A DNA stretch of 33,013 nucleotides from an uncultured bacterium (GCA_903927265.1 CAIYMF010000203.1:1-33013); one strand, 5' to 3'; shown: positions 24,979 through 32,651, counted from the first letter of the stretch. Notes: generated from the letters alone by a model not told the origin. A program made the numbers and translations.

Positions 24979-26661
24979 TCACGATTCGGGGAGCCACTCA
25001 ACGACTCCTGCTTTGGCCAGCCACATCACGGTCATGCGAACAAACGCGCGTCGGCCCTGCGGGAACGACTGCAGAAGTTCGCTCACGGTCAGCGTTCCCG
25101 CGTTACCGAGCAATGCGACGACCTCCGCCGCTTCGCTCTCGTTTCCGCGCAGCCCTGGGAACATCGCGTCGAGTTCGACTAAGGGGTTGGGTAACAGTAA
25201 GTCGGAGCCTCCGTTGGCGCCCGCAGCAAGTTGTAGCGCCAGATCGTCGGTAAGAACTTGAGTGGGTAACGGTCGAAAGTCAACGAATGGGTCGTTTCGC
25301 AATGGATTCATTCGGTGTGCCGAGACGACCGGCACCGCATGCGCACGACGCTGTGCAAGGTCAGCAAACAGTTCAGCGTACTGCGCGGCGACCACGGGCC
25401 ACGCATACATCTCACGCGCACGCTGGCGGGCCGCCGCTCCCATCGTGGTGCGCAATTCTGGCGAGGCATTGAGGCGACTAAGCGCGGCCGCTGCGCTCGG
25501 TACATTTACGGCCGTGTGTGCCGCAACGGCTCCGCCATATTGCGAGTAGTCAACGAGATCAAGCAACTGAGCCAGCGCCAACGTCTCACCGAGCGCACCT
25601 CCTGGCCCTCCCAGCGTTGGTATCAGGAAGCCATCAACCTCATCGCGGACGATCGACCGGTATCCGTCCCAATCGCTGACGACCAGCGGCAGTCCGGCGG
25701 CCATCGCTTCGGTGAGTGCCTGCCCGAAGGTTTCCAAGATCGTGTCTGACAGCAACAGGAAGATGTCAGCGGCGGCCCAACACTGCGCGACCACCGTTGC
25801 ATCGTTGCCGTCAAGAAATGTGACGCGTACCGAAGGTGCGTACGCGCGTGCGGCCGCTTCGAACAGGGGTCGATCTCGCTCTGGGTCTGGGAACCAACCT
25901 GTGAGCACGAAGTGGGTTGTCACTTCCGACTGGTGGTGAGCCGCTTCGACCGCTTTGAACATTGCTTGCGGGAAAGCTTTGTCGTAGTACGAGAGTCGGC
26001 CTAAGAAATAGACCATCACATCGTCCTCGGCAATACCGAGTGACGCTCGCAATCGCGCTCGCGCGTCAGCGTCGTTGGACTGCACTTCAATCTCAGCGAC
26101 ATTCGTGCCGAATGGAATCACCGGTAACTGCGGTCGAGGAAGAGTGGCGGCCCCTAGCCGCTCCTGAAGGTAGTTCTCCCAGCGATCGAAGGCATCTGCG
26201 ACCGTGTCGCGCAGTGTAGGCGATGAGCAGATCATGGCGTCCCACTCATACAGAGGAGCGAGGGCCGACTGCATCATTTGCTCGCGATGTGTCGCTGACG
26301 CGTACGCGAAAATGGTGCCGACGATGCTGTAGTCGATGTCTCGCCCCGCGTGACGCCGCACCCACGCGGGTTCTGCAAGGTAGGGCTGGCCCGAAAGTTG
26401 AATTCCGGAACGCACTGCGGCCGATGTCGACAGCGCTGACCCTGAACTAATCACGACTGTGTCGTCATCGAGGCGAAGTTCACGCGCTAACTGCTCGGAA
26501 TCCGGTGGCGTGCGACTTTGAAAATGCAACCGCCGATAGCCGCCGTGACGGGCGAGTGCTCGATAGGTGCCGGCATTCGCCACGAACCGTCCGTAGGGGT
26601 TGGTGGGCGGCTCTACTTGTCCTCCTGGCAGGTAGATGACCAAATCCTCGGACGGCGTCAT
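24979..26661 (-). CDS. GT4-like glycosyltransferase with C-terminal winged-helix-like extension
   Basis: A 560-aa GT-B-fold enzyme. After a divergent N-terminal domain, the C-terminal GT domain shows VMVYFLGRLSYYDKAF (about 235-250), CWAAADIFLLLSDT and the donor-binding E-x7-E in LETFGQALTEAMAAGLPLVV, SDWDGYR. The last 110 residues (about 451-560) are not part of a normal GT4 enzyme. They end in an alpha-helix/turn/helix pattern (EVVALLGNAGTLTVSELLQS, then MTVMWLAKAGVVEWL) that resembles a winged helix or a PqqD-like leader-binding domain. Donor and acceptor unknown. GATGCT lies 6 nt before the ATG, a near-match to the leaderless pattern. Divergent from the next glycosyltransferase-like gene. 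Confidence 0.8.
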   Translation of the reverse strand: MTPSEDLVIYLPGGQVEPPTNPYGRFVANAGTYRALARHGGYRRLHFQSRTPPDSEQLARELRLDDDTVVISSGSALSTSAAVRSGIQLSGQPYLAEPAWVRRHAGRDIDYSIVGTIFAYASATHREQMMQSALAPLYEWDAMICSSPTLRDTVADAFDRWENYLQERLGAATLPRPQLPVIPFGTNVAEIEVQSNDADARARLRASLGIAEDDVMVYFLGRLSYYDKAFPQAMFKAVEAAHHQSEVTTHFVLTGWFPDPERDRPLFEAAARAYAPSVRVTFLDGNDATVVAQCWAAADIFLLLSDTILETFGQALTEAMAAGLPLVVSDWDGYRSIVRDEVDGFLIPTLGGPGGALGETLALAQLLDLVDYSQYGGAVAAHTAVNVPSAAAALSRLNASPELRTTMGAAARQRAREMYAWPVVAAQYAELFADLAQRRAHAVPVVSAHRMNPLRNDPFVDFRPLPTQVLTDDLALQLAAGANGGSDLLLPNPLVELDAMFPGLRGNESEAAEVVALLGNAGTLTVSELLQSFPQGRRAFVRMTVMWLAKAGVVEWLPES

Positions 26662-26712
26662 GGCGCTAGCATCGCACGGCCTGCGAGTTATTCGATGCTC
26701 GCGGCAGGGTCA

Positions 26713-26718
26713 TAGAAT
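26713..26718 (+). promoter_or_regulatory. Candidate -10 for the GT25-like gene
   Basis: TAGAAT, identical to the hexamer before the methyltransferase, lies 38 nt before ATG 26757 and would give a leader of about 30 nt containing the Shine-Dalgarno. Confidence 0.4.
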
Positions 26719-26756
26719 TGCGACTCACACCACGACGAGTGCGGGAGGCGGGGTCG

Positions 26757-27467
26757 ATGCTGATCCAACCCGTCGTTCTCACGATGCCTCGACGAGACCC
26801 GCAACACGTCGACACCATCCGTTCAGCATTTACAGGGGCTCGGGGATTCGCCGAGCCACTCGTCTACCGCGATGCACTCGGCGTGGGCGCTGCCGTTGCG
26901 ACTCGCGAGGCGATTGCACTAGCCGGGGCCGGGGGCCTGCACGTGCTCTTCCTCGAAGATGACGTGCTCGTCGACCACGAGGCACCAGCGCGTATCGCAG
27001 CAACCTCGTTCCCATCCAACGTTGCGGCAATCTCGTTCTGCGACATGCGTGAGGTTGCCGAGTTCTCGCCGAGTGGACTGTACGTTCTCAACCCCATGGG
27101 AAGCGACGGACGAGGCTGGTGGGGCAATCAAGCGCTGCTCCTTCACCGCGACATCGTGACGATGTGCGCGAGAGAAGATTGGTTTGGCCCTGAGATCGAA
27201 TCGTCGCTTGGCATTCATGTGCACAAAGAAACTTACGGCGACAACGGACGCAACTGCAGTGACATCCGACTGTCTCTCCTCATCGCACAGCACGGCGGCG
27301 AGCGAAGCGAGTACGCCGTGCACGTACCGAGTCTCTTTCAACATGTGGGGTACGAGTCGGTGTGCTTCCCAGGCCGAGGCCTAGGTGAGCGCGAGACTCG
27401 TAATTGGATTGCCGATCGGCGACGCTTTAACCTCGACGCGATTGTCGGAGCCGAACTGACTAGTTGA
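26757..27467 (+). CDS. GT25/GT-A-like putative glycosyltransferase
   Basis: A 236-aa protein from ATG 26757 (GGGAGG 10 nt or less upstream). The earlier TTG 26718 overlaps the -10 element and is unlikely. The central LHVLFLEDDVLVDHEAP (about 61-77) carries the acidic metal-binding E-D-D triplet of GT25-like and other GT-A enzymes; GWWGNQALLLHRDIV and HVGYESVCFPG follow, as in acceptor-facing loops. Likely nucleotide-sugar dependent glycosyl transfer; acceptor unknown. The 3' end overlaps the convergent neighbour by 8 nt. Confidence 0.65.
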   Translation: MLIQPVVLTMPRRDPQHVDTIRSAFTGARGFAEPLVYRDALGVGAAVATREAIALAGAGGLHVLFLEDDVLVDHEAPARIAATSFPSNVAAISFCDMREVAEFSPSGLYVLNPMGSDGRGWWGNQALLLHRDIVTMCAREDWFGPEIESSLGIHVHKETYGDNGRNCSDIRLSLLIAQHGGERSEYAVHVPSLFQHVGYESVCFPGRGLGERETRNWIADRRRFNLDAIVGAELTS

Positions 27468-28251
27468 CCGATTCGGGATCGTGGCAAATTCCGTTGATCG
27501 ACAATCCCTTGAAGCTACAATCCTCGATGCGCTCGTCAATAACACGATGCACGACGTCGCGCCATTGCTCGTCGGTCATCAGGTGGAATCGCGTCAGGTT
27601 ATTGCGCTCGACGCAGATGCGCAGCAATTGCTCGCACGACCAGCCGGGGATGTGCTCCCAGATTCGGCCGTTGTACTCATGAATGCGGTTCACTATCGTC
27701 CACGAACGATCGAGTAACTGTGTGTCGATGAGGAAGTCAGTGGCCCCGACATCGATGAGGTAGAACGTGGTCTGCGGAAAGAAGAAGTCAGTCGTAAAGG
27801 GGGCGATGTCGAACTCGTTCTGGCGTATCGCGCTGTATGACAGAGCGTTGAGAAAGTAGAACGATGCAGGTTCGATTGGAATGTGCAGCATTTCCTCGTC
27901 GAGGTAGACGTCGTTGGCACTCTTGCAGAGCCAGCCGATGCCATTGCCCTTGCAGTAGTCAAAGAGCATGTTGTCGAGATCGCTCGTACCGATCGAGTGC
28001 CCACGATTGAACGATGAATCCAGAATCACGCATTCAGGAAAGTAGCGCCGCCAGAGTTGAGTGTTGGCCCGCATCAATTCCGCGGTGTCTTTGCCACCAA
28101 AGTTCGTGGCCACCACGACCCGTCGAAAACGATGCAGAATCGGCAGGTTGTGAACGATAGACCGTTCGAGGGCTTCTACGTCACGCCGATCGGCGATGTA
28201 GCCGGCGGTTCCGTACACGCTGCGCGAGACGACATCACCCAAGCGATTCAT
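27460..28251 (-). CDS. Putative GT-A-fold glycosyltransferase downstream of the GG-leader peptides
   Basis: A 263-aa protein (ATG 28251; GTG 28257 also in frame; no clear Shine-Dalgarno). RRVVVATNFGGKD (43-55) is a nucleotide-binding-like first strand, and NRGHSIGTSDLDNMLFDYCK leads to GWLCKSANDVYLDEE, where N-D at 113-114 would take the place of the DxD motif. The rest is rich in aromatic residues (TDFFFPQTTFYLIDV). Several Cys lie near the C-terminus (CEQLLRICVE, DCSF, ICHD). It starts 20 nt after peptide B, in the same direction, so it is the prime candidate for a peptide-modifying enzyme. The family call is moderate. Confidence 0.6.
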   Translation of the reverse strand: MNRLGDVVSRSVYGTAGYIADRRDVEALERSIVHNLPILHRFRRVVVATNFGGKDTAELMRANTQLWRRYFPECVILDSSFNRGHSIGTSDLDNMLFDYCKGNGIGWLCKSANDVYLDEEMLHIPIEPASFYFLNALSYSAIRQNEFDIAPFTTDFFFPQTTFYLIDVGATDFLIDTQLLDRSWTIVNRIHEYNGRIWEHIPGWSCEQLLRICVERNNLTRFHLMTDEQWRDVVHRVIDERIEDCSFKGLSINGICHDPESVN

Positions 28252-28271
28252 GGCCACGCGAAGACGCTGAT

Positions 28272-28400
28272 TTATGCTTCGCCTTTGATTTTGAGAGTAG
28301 AAGAACCGAAACCGCCGATCACGTCATTCAACTCGTCCTCACTCAGTTCATCCGAGGGTTGAGGTGCAGCATCTTCGGATGCGACCGGCTTTTTTGTCAT
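28272..28400 (-). CDS. GG-leader precursor peptide B (42 aa)
   Basis: A tiny gene (ATG 28400 to TAA 28272), with AAAGGA 7 nt upstream. Residues 1-30 form an acidic leader ending DELSEDELNDVIGG, the L-S-x-x-E-L-x-x-V-I-G-G double-glycine motif cut by C39-type peptidases in bacteriocins and other RiPPs. Residues 31-42 are the putative core FGSSTLKIKGEA: no Cys, but two Ser, one Thr and two Lys. It is a clear paralogue of peptide A (same leader length, same GG position). Too short for most gene callers. Coding status rests on the paralogue, the motif and the Shine-Dalgarno. Confidence 0.78.
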   Translation of the reverse strand: MTKKPVASEDAAPQPSDELSEDELNDVIGGFGSSTLKIKGEA

Positions 28401-28459
28401 GACGGATCCTTTACTTGTTTCAGGGCGAACTCTTTAGGAGGTGAAGCCTCGAAGAGCGA

Positions 28460-28591
28460 CTAGCCCGCTTCGCCAACGGTGTGGCGGCCGTGAGCGCCAA
28501 CGCCCCCGATGACGGCGTCTAGTTCGGCATCGCTGAGTTCGGCTGCCTCACTTGGCATCTCCTCATCACGGGGTGCTTCTTTCTCAGTCAT
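28460..28591 (-). CDS. GG-leader precursor peptide A (43 aa)
   Basis: A tiny gene (ATG 28591 to TAG 28460), with GAGAGG 7 nt upstream. The 30-residue leader ends AAELSDAELDAVIGG, a textbook double-glycine leader motif. The core (31-43) is VGAHGRHTVGEAG: no Cys, one Thr, two His, one Arg. It lies 59 nt upstream of peptide B on the same strand. The two leaders are similar at the start (MT-K) and at the GG motif, while the cores share only the Gly-rich start and a terminal GEA, as expected for precursor paralogues. Confidence 0.8.
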   Translation of the reverse strand: MTEKEAPRDEEMPSEAAELSDAELDAVIGGVGAHGRHTVGEAG

Positions 28592-28634
28592 CACGTGACC
28601 TCTCAGACGGAACCTACGGCTGGCAACGACTCTC

Positions 28635-28663
28635 ACTGTAACAACAGGGACAACCAGCGTCAG
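28635..28663 (-). promoter_or_regulatory. Candidate promoter of the precursor peptide operon
   Basis: On the minus strand CTGACG (-35-like, 28663-28658), a 17-nt spacer and TACAGT (-10, 28640-28635) lie in the 80-nt gap between the cupin stop and peptide A. The expected leader of about 36 nt includes the GAGAGG site. Confidence 0.4.
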
Positions 28664-28671
28664 GTGCAGAC

Positions 28672-29178
28672 TCAGGAACCGAAAAGAGATTCGGGAAGTG
28701 CCGGCGGTGGTCCGACAATGTCGATGTCGTGATCCGCAGCCGCTGACATTAAGGCACCCATGTCAAACTCCCACGTAGCAGGCACTTCACCATTGACCGG
28801 AATACCGGCGGCCTGGACAAATCCAGCGAACCCAGCCGGCGCTGTCACGCTGATCAATCGAGCGGTCGGGCTGGTCACACCGAAAGCATGCGGCTGATCA
28901 GGCGGCAAGTACACGGCTCCACCCGATGCGAGCGACACACGCTCATCTCCGGCCCACGCGAGGATGCTGCCCTGCAGCACGTAGAAGATCTCTGCCTCAC
29001 CATGGTGAATGTGCATCGGCGTGACATCGCCTTGCTCACCCCATTGGTCAAGCAACGCAATCGAACCTTGAGTTTGCGAGGCATCGAGCACGAGGTCGAA
29101 CGTCGTCTTTCCTACCCACAGCAGCCGACGGCGATCCTGCGCATGCGATACGCCTACCCCGGATGGAAGAATCGACAT
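28672..29178 (-). CDS. Cupin-domain protein
   Basis: A 168-aa single-domain cupin starting at ATG 29178 (AGAGGA 7 nt upstream; the longer frame to 29214 has no such site). Cupin motif 1 is PMHIHHGEAEIFYVLQG with metal ligands H56, H58 and E63; motif 2 is AVYLPPDQPHAFGV with H98. Such proteins are metal-dependent dioxygenases, isomerases or sensors; no specific reaction can be assigned. It lies upstream of the two precursor peptides on the same strand and may be part of their operon or just a neighbour. Confidence 0.85.
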   Translation of the reverse strand: MSILPSGVGVSHAQDRRRLLWVGKTTFDLVLDASQTQGSIALLDQWGEQGDVTPMHIHHGEAEIFYVLQGSILAWAGDERVSLASGGAVYLPPDQPHAFGVTSPTARLISVTAPAGFAGFVQAAGIPVNGEVPATWEFDMGALMSAAADHDIDIVGPPPALPESLFGS

Positions 29179-29271
29179 GTCGCATTCCTCTGCAGTTGAT
29201 GCGCCGCATCTCATGGGTCGAGCGACTGCGCAGCGACCGTAACAGGAATGAAAACGCTCACGTTGTCTTGC

Positions 29272-29304
29272 TAGTCCACTCGGGTGTAGCCCCCAAGTGG
29301 ACTA
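29272..29304 (-). terminator. Thirteen-base-pair hairpin after the beta-propeller gene
   Basis: Read on the minus strand, TAGTCCACTTGGG (from the TAG stop at 29304) pairs with CCCGAGTGGACTA (ending 29272) around a 7-nt loop, with one G-U wobble that would be a C-A mismatch on the other strand. This favours a role in the minus-strand RNA, separating the secreted protein gene from the cupin. No U-tract. Confidence 0.6.
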
Positions 29305-31038
29305 CGACTGCGGAGGAAGCGGCGGCAACTCGACAGGCTGAGGCAACGTCGCGTAGTCAGTGGAACACATGGTCGCCGATGCGGGCGACACCGACTGCGT
29401 AGTTGAGCGGGAACACGACAGCGGCAAGTAGATGTTCAGCGTGCCATCGATGTTCATGGTGTAGACACGGCCCGCGTAGCCCGGCATGGGGAACCACGCC
29501 AAATCAGAGGGCCCGTTGACCGCCGACTGCGCCACTGTGGCACCGGTAGCCGCATTCGCCCACAAGACGCTCTCACGCCAGCCATTGTCGAACAGATCGT
29601 CGACGGTGAAGCCGGTGGGATCGATGTACTGAGATATCAAGACGCGGTTCTTTGCCGGGCCCATCGTGGCCAAGTAGTCGGAGGTGCGCCAGTCAGGCCG
29701 GCTCCACAGCACCTTCATCGTTCCGGTCGCCTGATCGAGGTGAACACCGAAGACACCCCCCATGATGAGGTCCTGCATATAGATCATGCTGTTCTCGGGG
29801 TCGGTTGAGAAACTCGAGGGCGCTTCACTGCTGCCGCCGGCCGGGAGTGACACCCCCCACGGGCAGATGCGGTGCATATCGCTGGCGTCGGTCTGGCTCA
29901 CCGCCACCGCGCAGACGTACTTCGAGGTCGACGTGATCGCGTTGGAGTTGAAGATGACCCACTTACCGATCAGCACCGGCCCGTCACCGGGCCCCTGGCC
30001 ATCAAGCAGGTAGTTGGGTGCCCATGTCGGGTCCTGTGTCAGCGTGCGTGCTTTCGGATCCCAGATAATGCGCAGCCCTTGAGTAGCACCCGCGAGATAG
30101 ACGTAGGTCTTCTTACCGTGCGGAACCAAGATGGGTCGCGCGGGCACTGCCTGGCCAAGATTGATCTTGGCGATGTTCGTCAAAGTCACAGGATCAACCG
30201 CAACGAAGGTCGTGAACGGCTGTGGTAGGCCGGTGGCTGCGATGCAGTCCGACATCGCCTTGCTGCCCTGAATCGTGCAGCCAGGTGACCGATTCTGTGT
30301 CTTGAGCAAAATCGTGCCGCGAGCATCGGGAGCCACCGCGAACCCGTCGAAGTTCGCATCTTGCGGTTGGCCGTCAAGTACGGGCTGTTGCCCCCACACC
30401 GTGATCGTCCCGGTCGTGGGGTCGAGTTTGTACACTCGCGGGCCGATGGCCACAGCGACAGAACCATCCTTCACCACGGCCATACTTCCCGGAATCACCC
30501 ACTGGCCGTCCAGCATCGGAAGGTGTCTGCGCCAGATCTCCTTACCGGTCGCGGGGTCGAACCGGGAGATATAGGGACCTTCGGTATACGAGGGCATGGG
30601 AGACCAAGGCGCTCCACCGAAGAGGAACGCAGCGTTGGGACCACCAAACGTCACAATCTGAATTTCACCCGGGTACGACTGTGTGCTCGTGAACTGCGCG
30701 ACTTGGTTCTTACCCTTCATGGTGCCAGTGAAGGTGGCGCACGGCTGCACTCCGCTGTGGATCGCATCGGTCACCTCGGGCGCGCCGATTGCCGCCGCGT
30801 AGTTCGTGAAGTTGTTAGCTGGATTCTTCGCATACGAGCGCATGCAGGCGACCTCGTGCGGGATCGCCGAAGGCACGCCCTGGCCCGCCGACGGAAGGGA
30901 GTGCTCTCGTGCCTCATGCGGAGCTTCATGTGCCTGAGAGGCGCCGGCTCCGAGTCCCACTGATATCAACGAGACGACAGCGACCGCGAGGGTGGTACCA
31001 ATGACTCGCGCCGTCACCGTGTGCCGAGCGGTAGTCAT
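29302..31038 (-). CDS. Secreted PQQ-like beta-propeller-type protein
   Basis: A 578-aa protein with a Sec signal peptide from ATG 31038 (basic start, hydrophobic core about 12-33, cleavage after S-Q-A 34-36). A frame to 31098 would bury the signal, so ATG 31038 is preferred, though its Shine-Dalgarno is weak. A His-rich stretch (HEAPHEAREH) follows the cleavage site. The body has repeated strand-turn units such as ISRFDPATGKEIWRRHL, YKLDPTTGTITVWG and VHLDQATGTMKVLW, like blades of PQQ/WD-type propellers, with scattered Cys pairs. No anchor motif is seen, so it is probably released. Role unknown. Confidence 0.75.
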   Translation of the reverse strand: MTTARHTVTARVIGTTLAVAVVSLISVGLGAGASQAHEAPHEAREHSLPSAGQGVPSAIPHEVACMRSYAKNPANNFTNYAAAIGAPEVTDAIHSGVQPCATFTGTMKGKNQVAQFTSTQSYPGEIQIVTFGGPNAAFLFGGAPWSPMPSYTEGPYISRFDPATGKEIWRRHLPMLDGQWVIPGSMAVVKDGSVAVAIGPRVYKLDPTTGTITVWGQQPVLDGQPQDANFDGFAVAPDARGTILLKTQNRSPGCTIQGSKAMSDCIAATGLPQPFTTFVAVDPVTLTNIAKINLGQAVPARPILVPHGKKTYVYLAGATQGLRIIWDPKARTLTQDPTWAPNYLLDGQGPGDGPVLIGKWVIFNSNAITSTSKYVCAVAVSQTDASDMHRICPWGVSLPAGGSSEAPSSFSTDPENSMIYMQDLIMGGVFGVHLDQATGTMKVLWSRPDWRTSDYLATMGPAKNRVLISQYIDPTGFTVDDLFDNGWRESVLWANAATGATVAQSAVNGPSDLAWFPMPGYAGRVYTMNIDGTLNIYLPLSCSRSTTQSVSPASATMCSTDYATLPQPVELPPLPPQS

Positions 31039-31175
31039 TTCCCAACGGAAGCACCTCGCTTGCTCAGCGGCTACCGTGCTAGCACGGTCGTTCACCACGT
31101 CGACCGGCGAACCGTCACATGTTCAGGCGCACGGCAGATGACGCCATAGAGGCCATCACGCAGACAGGGAGCATC

Positions 31176-31619
31176 ATGACGCCACAGGATTTCGAAGGTA
31201 CCTGGTCGCTTGAGTCGTACCGTGTTGACTACGACGATGGCCGTGTTGCGTACCCGTTTGGCGACGATGTCACCGGGGTGATTTCGTACCAGCAGGGTCG
31301 AGTGTCGGTCATTTTCGGGTCGAAGGATCGGGATCGATTTGATTCCGACAACCCACAGTTTTCAACCGACGCCGAGCGAGCCGCCGCCGGGCAGCACTTC
31401 TTCGCCTACTCAGGCACGTACGATGTGGTCGACGACGTGGTGGCGCACCACATCGACATCTGCCTATTTCCCAATTGGGTGGGCGACGACCAATTCCGAA
31501 CTGCCCGGTTCGATGGTGACTTGTTGCGTCTGGAGTTCCGAGCAGGGGAAGAAACGTCGCGCGCGTCGACCTTGCGATTGGCCTGGAAGCGGATGGCCGT
31601 TCATCAGTCACTGAGTTGA
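31176..31619 (+). CDS. Lipocalin-like domain protein
   Basis: A 147-aa protein from ATG 31176 (GGGAG upstream; an earlier frame to 31119 lacks a ribosome site). It reads FEGTWSLESYRVDYDDGRVA, then FGDDVTGVISYQQGRVSVIF and ends with antiparallel strands (RTARFDGDLLRLEF, TLRLAWKRM), matching the Lipocalin_5 pattern of a small beta-barrel. No signal peptide. It probably binds a small hydrophobic ligand or is a catalytic barrel in secondary metabolism; substrate unknown. Confidence 0.75.
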   Translation: MTPQDFEGTWSLESYRVDYDDGRVAYPFGDDVTGVISYQQGRVSVIFGSKDRDRFDSDNPQFSTDAERAAAGQHFFAYSGTYDVVDDVVAHHIDICLFPNWVGDDQFRTARFDGDLLRLEFRAGEETSRASTLRLAWKRMAVHQSLS

Positions 31620-31652
31620 AGCCATCAGCAAGGGAACCCGCGGCCTGGCCGA

Positions 31653-32285
31653 TTACGCAGCAGCCAGCGTCGCCAATCGGAAACCCGTGTCGTCATCGGC
31701 ATAGAACGGGGCACCACCCATTGGCCCGTAGTCGCGGCGAACCGCCTTGTTCAGCGGCGTGATACCCGGCCCCCATGACCCACCTCGCACTATGCGGTTG
31801 GGGCCACTGGTGGGGTCAGGGTAGGCCGCACCCGTCCACTCCCACAGCGATCCACCCTGATCGAAGGTGCCGTAGTGGCTTGTCGATCCGGCATACGAAC
31901 CAACCGGTGTCAAGACGCCGCCGTCGCCGCCCTTGTAGACGTTCTGGAAGTTGGCGGCAGGTGCCTGCGCACCGTCGGACACCAAGGCAATGCGCGGCGG
32001 CTTGTCACTTCGCGTGGGGTAGTTCCAGTATTTGCTGTCACCGGACTTCTCCGGGTCGTAATACGCGGCCTTGTACCACTCGTCCTCGGTCGGAATCCAG
32101 AATCGTGCATCGGCATTGCGCTCGACGGATCCGGCTTCCTGGAAGTCGATCAAGGTGTAGGCACCAGTTTCTGTGCCACCACTCCCCCGTCCGTTGTGCA
32201 TCCAGTTGGCAAGTCGGGCGGCGTCGAACCACGTGACCCAGGCGATGGGACGATCTTCGGGTTGAGGCCAGACAGAAGAATCCGT
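31653..32285 (-). pseudogene. Truncated FGE/SUMF1-domain (formylglycine-generating-enzyme-like) protein
   Basis: About 210 codons of an FGE-sulfatase domain remain. The frame opens just after an in-frame TGA (32288-32286) and reads RPIAWVTWFDAARLANWMHN, then FWIPTEDEWYKAAYYDP, YGTFDQGGSLWEWTGAAYPD, IVRGGSWGPG and DTGFRLATL, typical of secreted SUMF1-domain proteins. The N-terminal part (signal peptide and first third of the domain) is missing. An internal ATG at 32201 exists but would start in the middle of the domain. I treat it as a broken gene; an assembly join or sequencing frameshift is the alternative. Confidence 0.7.
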
Positions 32286-32330
32286 TCAACCGGGAATCCT
32301 GAACAGATGGGCCGTGTCCACCGCTGGCCC

Positions 32331-32606
32331 CTAGTTCGTCGCTGCTGCCAACGCTGCGGCGACCAACGCATCTCCGGTCTCACGCGTTGAACGCGTCATA
32401 CCCTTGCGGCTGACAAGGTCGGCTACAGCACCTTCCTCGACCCAACGTGCGGCATCCGGTTCGCCCACGTGGTTAAGCAACATTGCCAGTGACAGCACGG
32501 CCGCGGTCGGGTCAGCCTTTCCTTGCCCTGCGATGTCTGGGGCCGACCCGTGTACCGGCTCAAACATGCTCGGGTTCTCCCGGCTGGTGGAGTCGCTGCC
32601 GAGCAC
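32331..32606 (-). pseudogene. leuB: C-terminal remnant of 3-isopropylmalate dehydrogenase
   Basis: About 90 residues match only the C-terminal quarter of Leu[21 protein letters not shown], then [19 protein letters not shown] and [16 protein letters not shown]. The family is about 335-360 aa, so the dehydrogenase core and active-site Arg/Tyr/Lys residues are missing. Homology begins near 32580; upstream of it (VLGSDSTSR) there is no family sequence and the toxin promoter follows on the other strand. It is a fragment without enzyme activity. A full leuB copy is expected elsewhere. Confidence 0.8.
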
Positions 32607-32615
32607 GGAGTCACA

Positions 32616-32645
32616 TTGCCTAACCGTAATGTAATGCCTTACGCT
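32616..32645 (+). promoter_or_regulatory. Toxin-antitoxin promoter with repeated TGCCTAAC/TGCCTTAC units
   Basis: TTGCCT (-35-like, 32616-32621), an 18-nt spacer and TACGCT (-10, 32640-32645) are followed by 6 nt and GTG 32652. Similar units TTGCCTAACCG and ATGCCTTACGC overlap the -35 and -10, a suitable site for autorepression by the antitoxin. Confidence 0.5.
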
Positions 32646-32651
32646 TGAGGG

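Noticed and set aside
30361-30963. 200-codon plus-strand frame opposite the beta-propeller gene
   Set aside because: Antisense to a gene with a clear signal peptide and repeat pattern; no ribosome site or recognisable domain.
32618-32624. GCCTAAC, which fits the RYYYAAC core of integron attC sites, next to a TA pair and gene fragments
   Set aside because: No matching GTTRRRY partner with attC-like inner boxes lies at a suitable distance (the nearest, GTTGAAC, is over 200 nt away inside leuB), and no integrase is present. The heptamer fits the promoter repeats better.
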